Assembly: GCF_949628265.1 (NCBI RefSeq)
Contig: NC_088789.1
Span: forward strand, 31,055,883 to 31,119,882
DNA length: 64,000 nt
DNA from: Cloeon dipterum
Lineage: Eukaryota; Arthropoda; Insecta; Ephemeroptera; Baetidae
Direction: 5' to 3'
Part shown: piece after piece, positions 44,220 to 59,900 of the stretch
Position numbering within the stretch: the first letter of the stretch is position 1
How the letters are laid out: each line of letters starts with the position of its first letter
Program-made: the position numbers and the translations under genes
The notes under the pieces: model-generated
Told to the model about the DNA's origin: nothing
What the model saw: only the letters and a program-made list of their open reading frames with translations
Databases searched by the model: none

Positions 44220-47200
44220 TCATTTTCCAAAAAAAATAGAATACCACCAACGACTTTCGATTTTTCGGAATGAAATTTCCGGCGTGTTTGGAACGATCCA
44301 GTCGATGGATCTCGCGATGTCAGCAAACAACGTATATTGATTTGGGTCACACAACAGCGTTTCATTGCCTCCAAACTCCACTTTTTTCGACGTTCCAAAG
44401 CTGACGATGCCCCTGATGAACCAACGGCCGTCTTTTTCCACGGAGAGGCTGCCTCCGCTGTCCCCGTTGCAAGTGGTCGTTCCTGAATTAATTAATAAAA
44501 TTGAGAAGACAGCAATTACTAAATTAGGAGATTCTAACCATTAGTGTAGCCGGCGCAAAAGTTGTCTCCCGGACGCAAATATTTCCCGAAAAACCTCCTG
44601 TTTGATAAATAGCACTCCTTGTGACCTCTAATCGGAAGTCGAGCCTCTTGCAGCTCATCTGGCAGCGTGTAGTTGTCAGCAAGCCCGAACCCAACCGCCT
44701 TCAGGAGAATGAAAAACAAAATTAAGAATCTATTTTTTTGCATTCACGCGTATCCGATACCATAGCTTTGGTTCCAGCCACGCGAGCCAAGTTTGAGTCA
44801 GAGTCGTCGTTCCACAAGCAAATCGGTCGGACGTTATCGGATATCTCGACTTTTTTGCTCAAAATCATGAGTCCGATATCACTAATGAATTCCGATGGGT
44901 CATATTTCGGGTGCGTGATCATACTGCTGAGCTAAAATGTTTCAAAATTATTATGGATGAGAATCATTTAGGTGGAAAGTAAAACCTTTCTTCTCTGAAC
45001 ACCAGAGGATGTTCTGTGTATTTTATGGTACATCCCAACAAATACTCTGAAGTCCTCTGCTTTTGATCCATAAATGCAATGAGCAGCTAAAATGAACATT
45101 TTAATTCGAAGTCATGAAATTAATCATTTCTTCGCTTCAATACCAGTCAAAACTACTGTCGGCGAAATCAATGTCCCGCCGCAGGCTCCTCCTGTCTCCT
45201 CATTCTTAATGTAAACGTGCCAAGGATGGTCGCCTGTCTGAGCCATTTGTCCACCGAAAATATGACTAGTCGGTGGTAATTCTGTGGAAGAATCGTCATT
45301 TTCTCTTTTCCTTCTTGTTGACGTCGGTTTCCTTCCGCAGTTTTGGAAACTGAGGTTGCCAGGCACGGAGAATCCTTTTTTTAAAGATAAACTCAATTGC
45401 TGTGAGCTTAATTTTTGTGTTAAATTACCTCTCGGTTGTTTTGTTTTCGGGATTGGGCGTAGAGCAGAAATGCCTTTTGCGTGCATTGCGATCTCGTCAA
45501 TGTATGGCAATATATCAATGTAAAAACGGTGGTTCGAATAATATTTGAAACCTCTCAAGAAAAACCGGCCTTTGTAGAAATTGATCAGAAAATCACTTTC
45601 TGTGTGGCATTAAATGACAATCATTGAAATTGAATGAGATGTAATTTTCTATAAACCCCACCATAATCGGTTTCCTCGACACACAGGATATTCTGGATGG
45701 GAATTTTACTTCTTTTCAAATCTCTCAATTCAGCTCTGTTTAGAATTCTGCTACAGTTGCTTTGGCTCCTCACTAGGGTTGTGCAAAACCGATTATCGAC
45801 TATTTTTTCTTTTGCCCCTATGATGTCGGGACTATCAAATGAGTACGAATCATCAATTTTTAAGCATTTTGACAGATTTTAAAAATCGATTATTTCGTCC
45901 AAACCGACTATTTTTCGATTATCTCCGGTACAAAAAGCGATTATTATCTGATTCCTTAAAAAGGGGTTATTTTCCATTATGTTTTGCCAAAAACCGCGCA
46001 ATCCGCGAATGTTCAACAACGTTTTAAGCAGCAGAGAGGTTGCCAAAGCCAATTTTTTAAAGGAATCTTAGAAAACAGATAATTTTAAATAATAAATTAT
46101 TAAAATATAATTGCTTTTATAGCTTAATTTTTAATAATGAAGGTTTTTATCTTTTAACAGGAATGTTACGTGAGAAATTATTGATTTGGAGTGTAACCAT
46201 TTGTAAGGATTGCATGAGGTAACCAGGCACCGAAAGTTGCTGCTAATTATAGAATAGCGCTCTACACAGCAAAAGAGAGAAAATCCATTTTAACTTCACC
46301 TGAAATTTGTGAAAAGCTTCAATTTCCCAGGTTGTCGTTTAAATTTGCGAGGTAATCAGCTATTAAGCTATCATCACACACCAGTAATTGGACAGATCAC
46401 GACAAAAGGATCAAAATCAAGCAAAAATGTAATCTAATTTTTGGATAAATTTGGACTTTAACTGTTTGACAGACCTGATTTTATTATTGCTCATTTTATA
46501 ATTTAACTGTTGCTTAATTAAAAAAAATAAACATAAAGACCAACTTGTTAAAGCCAACAATGCAAAAATATTTTTAATCTTTATCGGTCTGTAAGTTCTA
46601 CTTTTTAACTTTTCACTCAACCAATGCTTTTTTAATGTACATATTTGACCTATGACCGCGACTTGAATTTAATTGTAGCTGTCTAAAATTCCTAAACTAA
46701 ACACGTTTCAAACATTCCACAAGAGCTAAGATTGTAATAAAAATTAAAATTGGTTTTTGGCAATATTTTATAAATTTTGATATTCTTAACTAACCTCTTT
46801 TTATTAAAAAAATTGTTTGCTAAAAGTAAAGAAAAGGATTAAACATTACTCCGATTAAATATTGATTTTTTGCTTATAGGAACAGGAAACCACATAAAAA
46901 ACCGATTATTTGATAGATTATTTGACTTGAACCCGATTATAAAACCGATTATCTGCCTCTAAATTTCCGACTATAATAATCGATTATTTCTTTGCCAAAT
47001 CGACTATTTTTGCACATCCCTAACTCCTCACATTTGCTGTAAAAATAGGCAAAAAGGAAGTAAATTCATGTCAACGTGGCATTAACAAATACATTTTTGA
47101 ATCTGACTAAAATTTCTCACATATAAAATAGTTTCAAACTGACTGAAATCGTAAAAACTATTGTCCTAACAGTCTATAATCGTTCACACTTTAAAATTTA

Positions 47201-49122
47201 ATTAAATTAATATAATTTTTCCAACATTCATATAGATTTCGTTACATTTCCACGCTCGCTGGAAAATTTCTTATGTTTCTGACAAAATCTCTGATTATTT
47301 TGTATTTATTTTTTATTACAATTCTTCAGAGTAACACAAAATTGAATTTGAAATAGAAAACAAAGGAGACAACAAAAATAAATTTACGTTCCTTGGCCAG
47401 TTGCATGAACCCTTAGCGTTCGAAGCCGCCAACAGATGGCGCAACCATAAACTATCTAAAAAATTTAGTTTTAAAATGCAATTCCGATTCGATTTCAGAC
47501 TCAATCTAGCTACCGTGCATTCTTCCTTAATTATGCCCTCTTTTGACGTTCTGAAAACCAAAATCGGTTCAGCCAATCGCCGTAGAGTCATGAAAATTAA
47601 AAAATGTTTTCCAACGTTTCTACGACGGATGGCTGAACTGATTTTGGGTTTCATCACGTCAAAAGAAAGCATATTAAGTGCACAGTAGCTAGATTAAGTC
47701 TAAATTAGCAGCGGAAGTGCATTACAACTAAATTTTTAGAAAGTTTATGGTTGCGTCATCTGTAAGCGACTTCGAACACTAATGCTTTACGCAACCGGTC
47801 AATTTCAATGAAACTCACAAAGGCATCAATGTTGTGAAAGTGCAACATTTTATCTTTTCGGATTGTTGCAAAATTAATATAATTTAATATTTAAATATTA
47901 TTAAATCTTTGTTCTTAGTGGATTTCAATTAATATGGGATATTGAAACTGTCAAAATATATTTGAATGACAAGTTCAGAAAAGCAGAAAAACTGTAAATT
48001 TAGATTCACATTAATTTTTAACTTTTTTAAGCTATTAAATGTGCATAAATATACCTGTTTCATTCTAGCGCCGATAATTTTCAATTAAATTACTGTCACA
48101 AATAGGTTTATAATATTAAATTTAACAAACTTACCTGAGATAGATCGAAAAAGCGTCTATAAAAATAGATTCAAAATAAGTCCAAGTAACAGCAGAAATT
48201 AGTTTGAAAATACGAACGTCGTTCCATGGTGTCCATTGGAAGTAGGTTGATTCTCTTTGAAGTTGCGAGTCCATCGCGTTGTCACGGTTAAACAAACAAA
48301 AGGGAGCTACCACGCTCGGCATTTTCTCGGTTATCAAAATCGTCAATTTATCAGTAGAAGTCGGACTTATGGCCATTTTAAATACATCCAGTACCTTAAA
48401 TAATTGAAAAAGTCAGCGCATAAACAAAAGGTGAATTGTACGGTTTTGCCGAAAATGGTAAAATAATTACTTTGACGGACAATCTGGTGCATTCCTCATC
48501 TGTTTCGCGATGAAAACATTTATCCGGAAAGACCCGTAGATCAGTTGTATCATTTTTGTTGAAATATATATAGCAATAATCATCTAGACAATAAAGAAAC
48601 TCTGATTTTGATATTCTAAGCGAGATATTCATGTTACCTTCAGTTAGAATAGTCCTTTGAGAAATAGCTATAAAACCGCACCATTCTTGATTACGTATGT
48701 TTCGAACATAAACGAACCATTTGTTATCATATAGATCTGTTTCGTTATTTCCACAGTTCTGGCTACTCAAGTTTTCTCCTTCGTCGAAATCTGTGAGGCG
48801 AAAATAGAACTTCGTGATTGCAAAATACTACGTTTAGGTCTATTTCAATCGAGTGGCTGCTTATTTTAATTGATTGGTTTCTTTTTCCATTTTTTTTTAA
48901 TATACGCCGAATCGGTTAGTTTTTTAAGATCTATTTAGACCCATCAAATTAATTTGGACAAAATTCGATTTAAAATTTTCAATTAACCAAGTTTTAAAGA
49001 GTGCAAAATAGTAAAATTGAGAATTGCTTACACGGAGCTGGATAGTAGGCGTCGGTCTCTTTTTCAGGCGTTTGCGCGGCGCAAACCGCGAGGCCGAGGA
49101 GGACGAAAAGTCCGAGCCTCAT
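44220..49122 (-). CDS. Secreted serine protease, copy 2, transposon-interrupted (about 613 aa if spliced as proposed)
   Basis: Exons (minus strand, 5' to 3') are 49122-49032, 48930-48908 (23 bp, tentative), 48827-48638, 48601-48471, 48394-48218, 48156-48135, 45772-45662, 45599-45429, 45374-45144, 45086-44986, 44931-44761, 44698-44539 and 44482-44220. They total 1842 bp, divisible by three. The triad is intact: His385 (TAAHC), Asp434 (SDIGLMIL) and Ser535 (GDSGGS). The residue before the IFGG N-terminus is His. Two oddities decide whether it works. A hAT-like element lies inside exon 7, and the in-frame acceptor is formed at the element's end. The donor equivalent to copy 1's GTGCGT is ACGCGT here, so the model uses GTATCG 9 bp upstream and drops Val-Ser-Asp. 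The C-terminus is 13 residues longer than in copy 1. It may be a recent pseudogene. Confidence 0.6.
45774..47023. mobile_element. Non-autonomous hAT-like transposon inside protease-2 exon 7
   Basis: The element starts TAGGGTTGTGCAAAA and ends TTTTGCACATCCCTA(A), near-perfect terminal inverted repeats of the hAT type. It is flanked by the 8 bp direct repeat CTCCTCAC (45766-45773 and 47024-47031), the target-site length of hAT elements. Copy 1 of the protease gene has the uninterrupted site near 33711. Subterminal regions carry repeated CGATTATT/CGACTATTTTT motifs, which are typical transposase-binding repeats. The 1250 bp interior is AT-rich with no transposase frame. Confidence 0.85.
47393..47802. 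repeat. MITE family M copy in a protease-2 intron
   Basis: The left end TTGGCCAGTTGC and right end GCAACCGGTCAA enclose CCAACAGATGGCGCAACC and its degenerated partner GTTGCGTCATCTGTAAGC. It is at the same intron position as 34071-34485, so it is orthologous within the duplication and not a new insertion. Confidence 0.78.
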
Positions 49123-52100
49123 CGTGATTTCTTCTCCGCGCGCGATGGACCAGGGATTTTGCTCCGACCGTCGCGCACAACACTCAGAGTTGGATTAAAT
49201 TATCGAGTTTTGGCATCACTAAGAACGATACGTTTGGCCTTTTGCCCCCAGTTGGCGGCTGACCTCTATATAAATTGCGTCATTCCGTTATCGCCACAAA
49301 TTGCGAAACAAACTCGCTAATATTTTTGAATAAATAATTTTTCTTTTTTGCTCACTTAATTAATATATTTTGTAGTTAATTTAGATTTTGGGGCACAATA
49401 ATCATATTTTTTACTAAATATTTGTTTCTTGGTGAAAAGGCTTTTTGATTATAAATAAAAAATTTGACTATAATTGAATAATTTATCGCTGTAGCAGACC
49501 ATACACGCCTCGAGAAATATCCGCCATTTTTCAAACAAAATTTTTCATTTTTTCTCTGAGATCTTTGATATTTTGTGGTTATTTAGGTTTGGTTTCGATT
49601 ATCTGTCGCTGTTGCGTTGAGGTCGAGATTCAGGGCCAAGTTCAAAGTGAAGCCACACTCGAATCTGAGGCCTTGATTTCAGCTCGAGTGCACGTGATTC
49701 TCATTGGCAGCAAATGGGAGCTCTTTTTAGAGCGATTTTTCGAATTTTTATATCTATCTTTTTCACAGATATGCGGACAGAGAATTAATTGTGAATTCAG
49801 TTTCTTTCAAATAGACCTGATTATTCCTTTTAATTTATTCCATTCAGTCGAATTTCGGTAAATGCAGTTGATTCATCTGAAGCCTAGCTCAGATAGCTAA
49901 AAGGCGTGTCTGGGAAAAAACGAAATTCGGTTAATTTTTTTATTTTTTAGAAATTTTTGCAGAAAACAATTCGTAGTAATTTGAAAAAAGGTCCGATTTT
50001 GAAAAACCACATACAGGCGGACGAGCCTCACCGAGGGGCATCGACTGCCGCAAGAATCATCCACCTCCGGCCCACAGGGCCCCCGCTGAACCCCGGAAAC
50101 CACAATTTAGTAATGTCCAAATGTCGTTTTTTCAACTTGAAAAATGAATAACACGGTTCCTATGGGCCGTAGAGGGAAAAACCAATGTTTCGTGAGCCCG
50201 CCCTAAGACACTGCGTATGTTAAAAACCTTTGCCACCTCCGCCCACCCCCGCCACCACGCACCTGTGCCCGAAAATCCGCGCCATTTTGAACATTTGCTT
50301 CTGATTTTTTTCTTAATTCAATTTTAGACCGGAGGGTGATTTTCACTGCGCGACAATTTATTTCGCACCGAGAGGCGTGCGTCGATGGACCGGATTTGGT
50401 GCCGAATTCACCTCTCGTCCAATCGTCAACCCCGACCCTCATCTTTTTCAGGGTATTCGACCTGAGATGCTCTGCCAGGCCGGTTTTGATGCTTCTCCAG
50501 CAATTTCGACATCTCACATTATGGTGCTCGGCCGAAATTTATGGATCTCGCCTTCCACCGACCTTTACCACGTGACGCGACCTGACCTCGAGGGCCAGGC
50601 GTCCACAGGGCCAACGGAATAAGGACACTAGGTCCTGTCTTGGGCGCGGCAAACCGGAGGGCCAATAAAAGGTGCTAATGCGAATTGCAATTTATGACAT
50701 CGCTGGACGGCTGTTCTTCCGAGCTCAAGGACGTTTGATTATAAATTAAAAAATTGGGATCCATAATAAATAATAAATTACGTAGCTTAAAGACCACACA
50801 CACCTCGTGAAAATCCCTTTTTCAAAATAAATTTTTATACTTTTTTCGCTGTGACTTTGATATTTTGTTGCTGAGTTGGTTCGGTTTCTATAATCTGTCG
50901 CTGTTGCGTGCGGATGGCGAAAGGGCAAGTTCAAAGTCAAGCCAGACTCGTCGCATCTCTGAGGCCTTCTCGTGACCTTGTTTTCGTCTCGAGTGCACGC
51001 GATTCCCTTCGCCAGCACAGCAGCTCTTTTTTAAAACGAATTTTGCATTTTTAAATTAACCATTATCGCAGAAATGCGGACAAATAATTAAATAATAATA
51101 ACCAGGAATCATTTTTCCGCTTGAGAAAGCGCGTGCATCGGGCGCTGCTCTGGCGTCCAAAATCCAAAAGGTTGCAAATTGGCTCTTAAAAGGCAAAAAC
51201 CCAGGTTCTAGCAGTTACGCGTTGCTTATTGTAGATGTTTTCGATTTTCAGTGTGGACGTTGCATAATATATTTAGCTTAAAAATGCCAACGGTCAAATT
51301 AAATGGAATCCAGAGTTTAAATATATAAATTTTTGCAAACAGAAGAACAGGCCAAGAATAAATAAATTGAACCGCAGCAACGAATCGAATGACGGGCAGT
51401 GCGAAAGAGGAGAAAGTCGAGCATTCCTTTTGTCCGAAAAACTTTATTTCGGTCTCAGTGGCGGCGGCGAAAAAGTAAATGAACCGACGGCCGGCGTCGC
51501 AACAACGGACACCGCCCCGAAATCCGAAAATTCCGACGAGAAAATCACGTGATTGAATAACACAGCGCCCGGTTTACTCGCGCTGTTTGATTTTTTTTTA
51601 GATTGTGTGCGGGCGGCATTTCCGTCAAAAAGCGGCTTCAGTTCATACGCCTGAACTGGTCAACCTTATATTTGGTGTGAAGTGGGCGACACTGCATGTC
51701 CCCTAAAAATCAGAATAAAAATAGGAAAAGAAACTAAAAAGAAGCCAGAATTCAGACGCGCGAACATTTAGCAAAAGAAACGGAAATTTTTCTTGGCATT
51801 TTACCATTAGCTCGCTTACTTGTTGCGGTGTTAATTGCTTTTTTCCAACTATGATTTTTTTTACATTTCAAACAAACAGCGTTGCGTGGGAAATCGCCTG
51901 AAATTATGAAAATTTAATAATGAGAAGATAAAAGATAAAAGTCTTGAAAATTAATATTTATTTATTCAATAATTGCGGATTTTCGAAAGGTAATTGTGTT
52001 TGGCCTGATTCAAATTCACCAGTGGATAGAAGCGTCAAAAACTGCTTAATTTAAAAAGAGCTGATTAAATTTCCGGTTTTTCCCCGCTGAGCAACGTTTT

Positions 52101-52896
52101 CTCATATTTGTTATTTTCGCAAAAAATTCGTCTGAAAATTTCAGCTGTCCGTAAGGGAACCTTTGTTTATTTATTTATTACTATTTTTTTAAATAAAAAT
52201 ACCCAAAATGAAGTAAATTTATTCCAGAATCGTCTCAGAAGAGAATATCTCTTATATTTTAATAATTTCTATAATTTTCAGAGGTAAGCTCGAACCCGTA
52301 TGGCTATCAGAGACTGCGTATAATTCAAAGTAAATTTTTATTGCTTTTCAAGGACAGATCCATTTAAAACAATGCAAACTTTGAGGCCAATCTTCTCGAA
52401 AATTTACTGTGCTTCCTACGTATTTTTTATTAGAGGGGTTCGCGGGGAAATTCACTATCATTCCTCTTTAATTTAAATAATATCGTTTCCTTTTCATAAA
52501 AAAATCTTCTCCGTTTAATTAAAAATTCAATTTTTGAAAAGCCCTTCCAGATTTTCCGTAAAAAACATTTCATAAAAGGAAAGAAATTGGGTCGGAGGAG
52601 GAGTAAAACGCTGCGATTGTGATCTAAATGCATAATTTATACGTCAAAATCACATGCTAGAGAATACAAAAAATTAAACGTACAGATCACTGCGGTTGGT
52701 AAAACGCTGTCCCGGAATCAGATTCGGGGGTAATCTTTTGCTCGAGTTCCTTCTCGGTTCTCGCGCGCAGTTGCAGAAGGATGACACGTTGTTGCTGTAT
52801 TGGAAACGGAGAGTAGCAGCCGGCCGAGTTTGTCGTTTGTTTTTATATTTTTCAAATTTGAAAGGAAAGGAGGTGGCGACGGCGACGGCGAGATTC
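49123..52896. other. Non-coding right half of unit 2 and spacer to PRMT1
   Basis: Bases 49123-51640 mirror 35845-38660 of unit 1. They include the paired 250-300 bp repeats at about 49430-49740 and 50740-51030 and dispersed repeat family D at 49865-50335. Bases 51640-52700 are AT-rich single-copy DNA with no recognised feature. PRMT1 ends at 52897; I found no canonical AATAAA close to its stop. Confidence 0.55.
49865..50335 (+). repeat. Dispersed repeat family D, copy 2
   Basis: It has the same landmark order as 37120-37600 (GGCGTGTCTGGGAAAA, GGTCCGATTTTGAAAAACCA, CCTATGGGCCGTAGAG). This copy travelled with the segmental duplication and is not an independent insertion. Confidence 0.7.
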
Positions 52897-55961
<3,065 letters not shown>

Positions 55962-56906
55962 TCTGAATACTGTTTGATGGAGAAAACAAATGGACGAACG
56001 GCGGAAAGAACGCGAGCTAGAAGCGGCGCCGCTAGACAGAAGAGTAAGGAAGGGAGCTAAGCTGGTACTGAAGATTTCTTGATATTTCTATCGATTCTGA
56101 AGGTTTTCAAGATGTTTGTAAATTAAAACTGATTTAAATAATACGTTTTTAAAGATTTTGATCCAAATTAAATCAACAAGTTCAAGTAAAAGTCAATAAT
56201 ATTTAGCTCCTTTGGTATACTCGTCAGTTAAACGAGCGCGCCATGCCCGGAAGTGCGTCTTACGCGGGCGAAATACGATCAATATTTTCAAGCGGTTTTG
56301 GCGCGAAACTCATGTGATGTAACCAGTGAGCGAGTGACAGACCAGAAATTCGCAGCGTTATCGAATGCGGGGTAAACGGATTGAAACAAAGGATCGTGAT
56401 TGTATGCAATAACATTTTAATTACTTTTCATCGTACTTGCAATGTTGTAAAGTACACACAATACATTATTACTACGAATTTGTTTTTGCTGCGTAGCATC
56501 TGTCAGGGCATTGTTGACAGCGTTTCAGTAATATTATCCATCGCAACGGGTGCCAAAACTAAGGGTTAAAAAAGATCGTACACTTTCTACAGCTGAATTC
56601 TTTTTCCTTCGCTCGAGAAAGTCGGGGGGAAAAATAATAAAATAAAATCGCGGGTGACGAAATCAGGAAGCAACGCCTGATATGTTGAGTCGATTTAAAT
56701 GCAGCATTCTCGGCTAAAAAATGCTCTGAAAAGATGTTGTCGTTGGAGTTGCTGTTGCTCACTAACACTACTTTGTAAAATCACTCCTCATTTTAGGTAT
56801 TCGAACGAGTGTCCGGCCCTGTTGCTCGAGAAAATTGCGTGCCTCGCAGGTCACGTGGCGCACCACACCTCAGCCTTGCCCGCCGCAGACTTTCCTGTAG
56901 CGCAAA
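55962..56906. other. PRMT1 upstream region and spacer to the next gene
   Basis: No coding exon. It must hold the PRMT1 promoter: the sequence next to the start is GC-richer, contains GCGCGCCA and CGGAAG-like words (56236-56250), and has no TATA box that I can defend. The right part is AT-rich and ends at the TTTATT (56907-56912) that serves the downstream minus-strand gene as AATAAA. Confidence 0.4.
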
Positions 56907-56936
56907 TTTATTTATTATTTCTCAATCAGGTTATTA

Positions 56937-59900
56937 TTATTGGTTTGTGAGACCCGCACCCTCGCGCTCCTTGCGTCGCAGCTTCTTCCGCCGCCGGTCG
57001 ATGAACGCGAGTTCCGCCTTCACGTTCATGTAGGTCTTGCGCAGCTCCTGCATCCGCGTCTGCAGCAGGGTTATCCGCTGGCTGCCCTCCATTGTCGGAT
57101 CTGAGGAACAGAAAAATACAGAAAATCTTAATGTTGGTCCAGCGAGGCAGGGAAATTAAAGTAAATAAAGAAAGGGATCGGCTCTCACAATCAGAGGCAA
57201 AAAATTAAAAAAAATAATAAATTTTAAGAATTCGGCGAATTTATTTTACGCTCTAGGGATGTTTCCTAATACTTTTGGCAACGGACCACGCCCCCTATGA
57301 GCGGCATATCCGCGCCCGCGCCACCATATTGTATTCCTTCGGTTACGGTTACGCCCCCTCCCTCTTCCACGGCCGATTTCAGAAAAAATATCGTATTTTT
57401 TAATACCAAAACCCGGGCGAAGGTAACATCCCTCTTGCGCGCGAAATTCGCGAGAATGTCTGATGTCTGGTCACGCCCACTTTTTCAGTCAACAAAAATT
57501 CTTGTTAGCGTTGAAATTGCGCATAAACTCAAATTTATTTGTTGGATGAAAAAGAGTAGCAATGAAAATTAAAGTGTTTGTTGAGCAATGCGTAATTTAA
57601 ACGCTCAAGAATTTTATTTTTGTTGTGACTGAGAAAGTGGGCGTGGCCAGAAACCAATCAGCGCGCTCGCCCGCGTCAAATGACAAGAATTTCTTGCGAA
57701 TTTCGCGCGCTAAAGCGTAAATTGAACTCGCCCAATTCTTGCAATCTATTCAATTTACGGTTTTTGTTCTCAAAATTGTTAAAAAGCAAATTATCAGCTT
57801 CCTGTAGGTACGTATGAATTTCTTTTGCCCAGCGAGAGCGCTTTGCGAGACCATTTTCGGTCAATTTTTCGCATTCAGGTCGCCAGGGACAGACCCTGAT
57901 GGTTAAATTTAGTGTCCTGAAGTGACAGGATGCGAAAAAAGTTGATTTTCTCATTAATAAAAATTTATTGATGCTCGGAAGTACGGCTCGGAGCCGTTTA
58001 TTTAACTTTAAACCACTGTGGCCGGAAAATTATCGCGATTACCACCCTGAAAATTGGTGTACAGGTGCAGAATTTTACAGGCTACAATTTCTCCTTGAAC
58101 ACCATTAAAATTAAAGGTGGATATCACCCTTAAAAATCAAATTTTCGAAAAAATGTCGCAAAAGGTGACCTTGACCTTCGACCTACCAATTTTTCGTAAA
58201 TTTAAAAGTTGTTCAGAATCGAAAACTGAGCAGGGACGCAAAATTTTCTAGATGATAAATCCATTGAATAACGAGTTATTCTGATTTTTACTTTCGAAAT
58301 TCGATTTTTCGATGATCTTGATTTTACCTAGCTCAGCGTAGAAGTTGTATCTGGAAGGCCTGGAGGGTTGGTTGGCAAGCAGATTGTCGGTGTTGGCGAT
58401 GCTGATGCTCATGAGGTTGGTGTTGTCGGCGGCGTTGTCGTCGCTGTCGCTGGCGGCGTCGGCCGACATCTGCGCCTCCTCGGACCGCTTGAGGCGGCGC
58501 CGCACCTCGTGCAACGACTCGCCGAGATTCCTGGCGGCCGCCCGGCCGCCAGAGTACCTGGCGCGTTTCGGGGCTGGCGGCTCGACCTCCTTGCGGCTGC
58601 GGCGCTTGGGCTTTTTGCCGTCGAGGCCGTCCTTGGCCGCGGCGGCCGCCTTCTTGGCCGCAGCACCGCCGGATTTGCCTTTGTTTCCGCTCGGACTTTC
58701 GCAGCCGACGTCCACGTTGAGCAGGGAGTCCTCGCTCTCGCCTTTATTGCCGTCCGTCGGGCTGTCCAGCTCCAATTCGGACAGCTCCTGCTCCGACTTG
58801 CCGCTGTCCTGCTTCGGAGATCGCTCGTTTTGGTCTCTGCAAGGGTCAAAAATGCTGATTATTTTAATTTCTTCAGAAATTCCAAATCGAACCTGGAGGG
58901 GGATGCGGAGGCGGACGTGTCGGGGGTGGTGGGCGGCGTGTTTTGCATGACGGTGGCGGCGTCGCTCTCCTCCCGGTGCTTCTCGTCGGCGCCCCCCGGT
59001 GACTGGTTGGCCGCCGACGGCTTGGAGGCGGAGGTGGACGGGCCCTCGTCGCTGCCGCCGGCCACCACGCTGGCGAAGGGCAGCTCCCGCACCTTGGGCG
59101 TCGCCGCCGCAGCCGCCGCGGTTGCTGCCTCCTGACTCGCCTTCTTCGGCTCCTCGCCCGGCACCGGACTCCCGGGTATCGTCTCCTCGCACAGAAGGGA
59201 ATTCAGACTGCTCTCCTCCTCTTCCTGCTGGTTCAAAAGAAATTATAGAAAATAAATTTTTTTTATTAAGACGGTGTTTTAAAAAAATTAACCCTGAGCT
59301 CAGGGTATGCACCAGGGGACTGAAACTCTCAGAAAAATCTAAGAGGAGGGTAAAATGATTTTTAAATAAAATTTTCGGTTACAGGAGTTTAAATTTTTGA
59401 CCTTCCGCCCTGATTAACTCCACCCTGAGTACGCAATAACATCAACCTGACCCATGGTTAACTGCTCTTGAGATATATGCTTTCAAACGAGGGGTAACAC
59501 GGCCCCGTTAGACCTCCAAACACAAAAAATGCCAAAAAGACCACGTTTCTTGGACTTTGAAAAATAATAGCTCCAGCTCTATGGCTCCGACTGACCAAAA
59601 ACAAAAATGTAATTGATGCCCACTAAATTCCGCGTCAAACGGTACGTAATTCAACCCAATTAGAGTCCATGGGGCCCTTCGCCAGCCAATCAAATTGTGA
59701 AAAAAAAACGGTTTGAATTTTGTAGCGGGGCCCCTATGGACCAAAATGGGTCTCAAAAAGGGCCTGCAAGACGCAGAATTTTACGGCGAATTTAACTAAC
59801 TTTGGTTTTTTACTCTACGACCCATAGGAGCCGAACTATTAATTTTTAAAATCGAAAAAACGCAAAATGTGACATTTCAAACTTTGGTTTGTGGGGCCCA

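Larger units (their letters stand above)
39235..51640. repeat. Segmental duplication, unit 2 (carries protease gene 2)
   Basis: This is the tandem partner of unit 1 (30740-38660), enlarged to about 12.4 kb. The extra length comes from 39.5-43.8 kb, where fragments of unit 1 are repeated out of order (41460-41640 resembles 36710-36830; 42390-42520 and 43240-43390 both resemble 31530-31660), and from the 1.25 kb hAT-like insertion. Bases 41830-42300 and 42650-43230 are unique AT-rich DNA in which I see nothing. Confidence 0.72.

Noticed and set aside
58368..59135. 255-codon plus-strand open frame
   Set aside because: It is antisense to exons of the ARID4-like gene and crosses its intron. It arises from GC-rich Ala/Ser/Glu codons, so it is a shadow.
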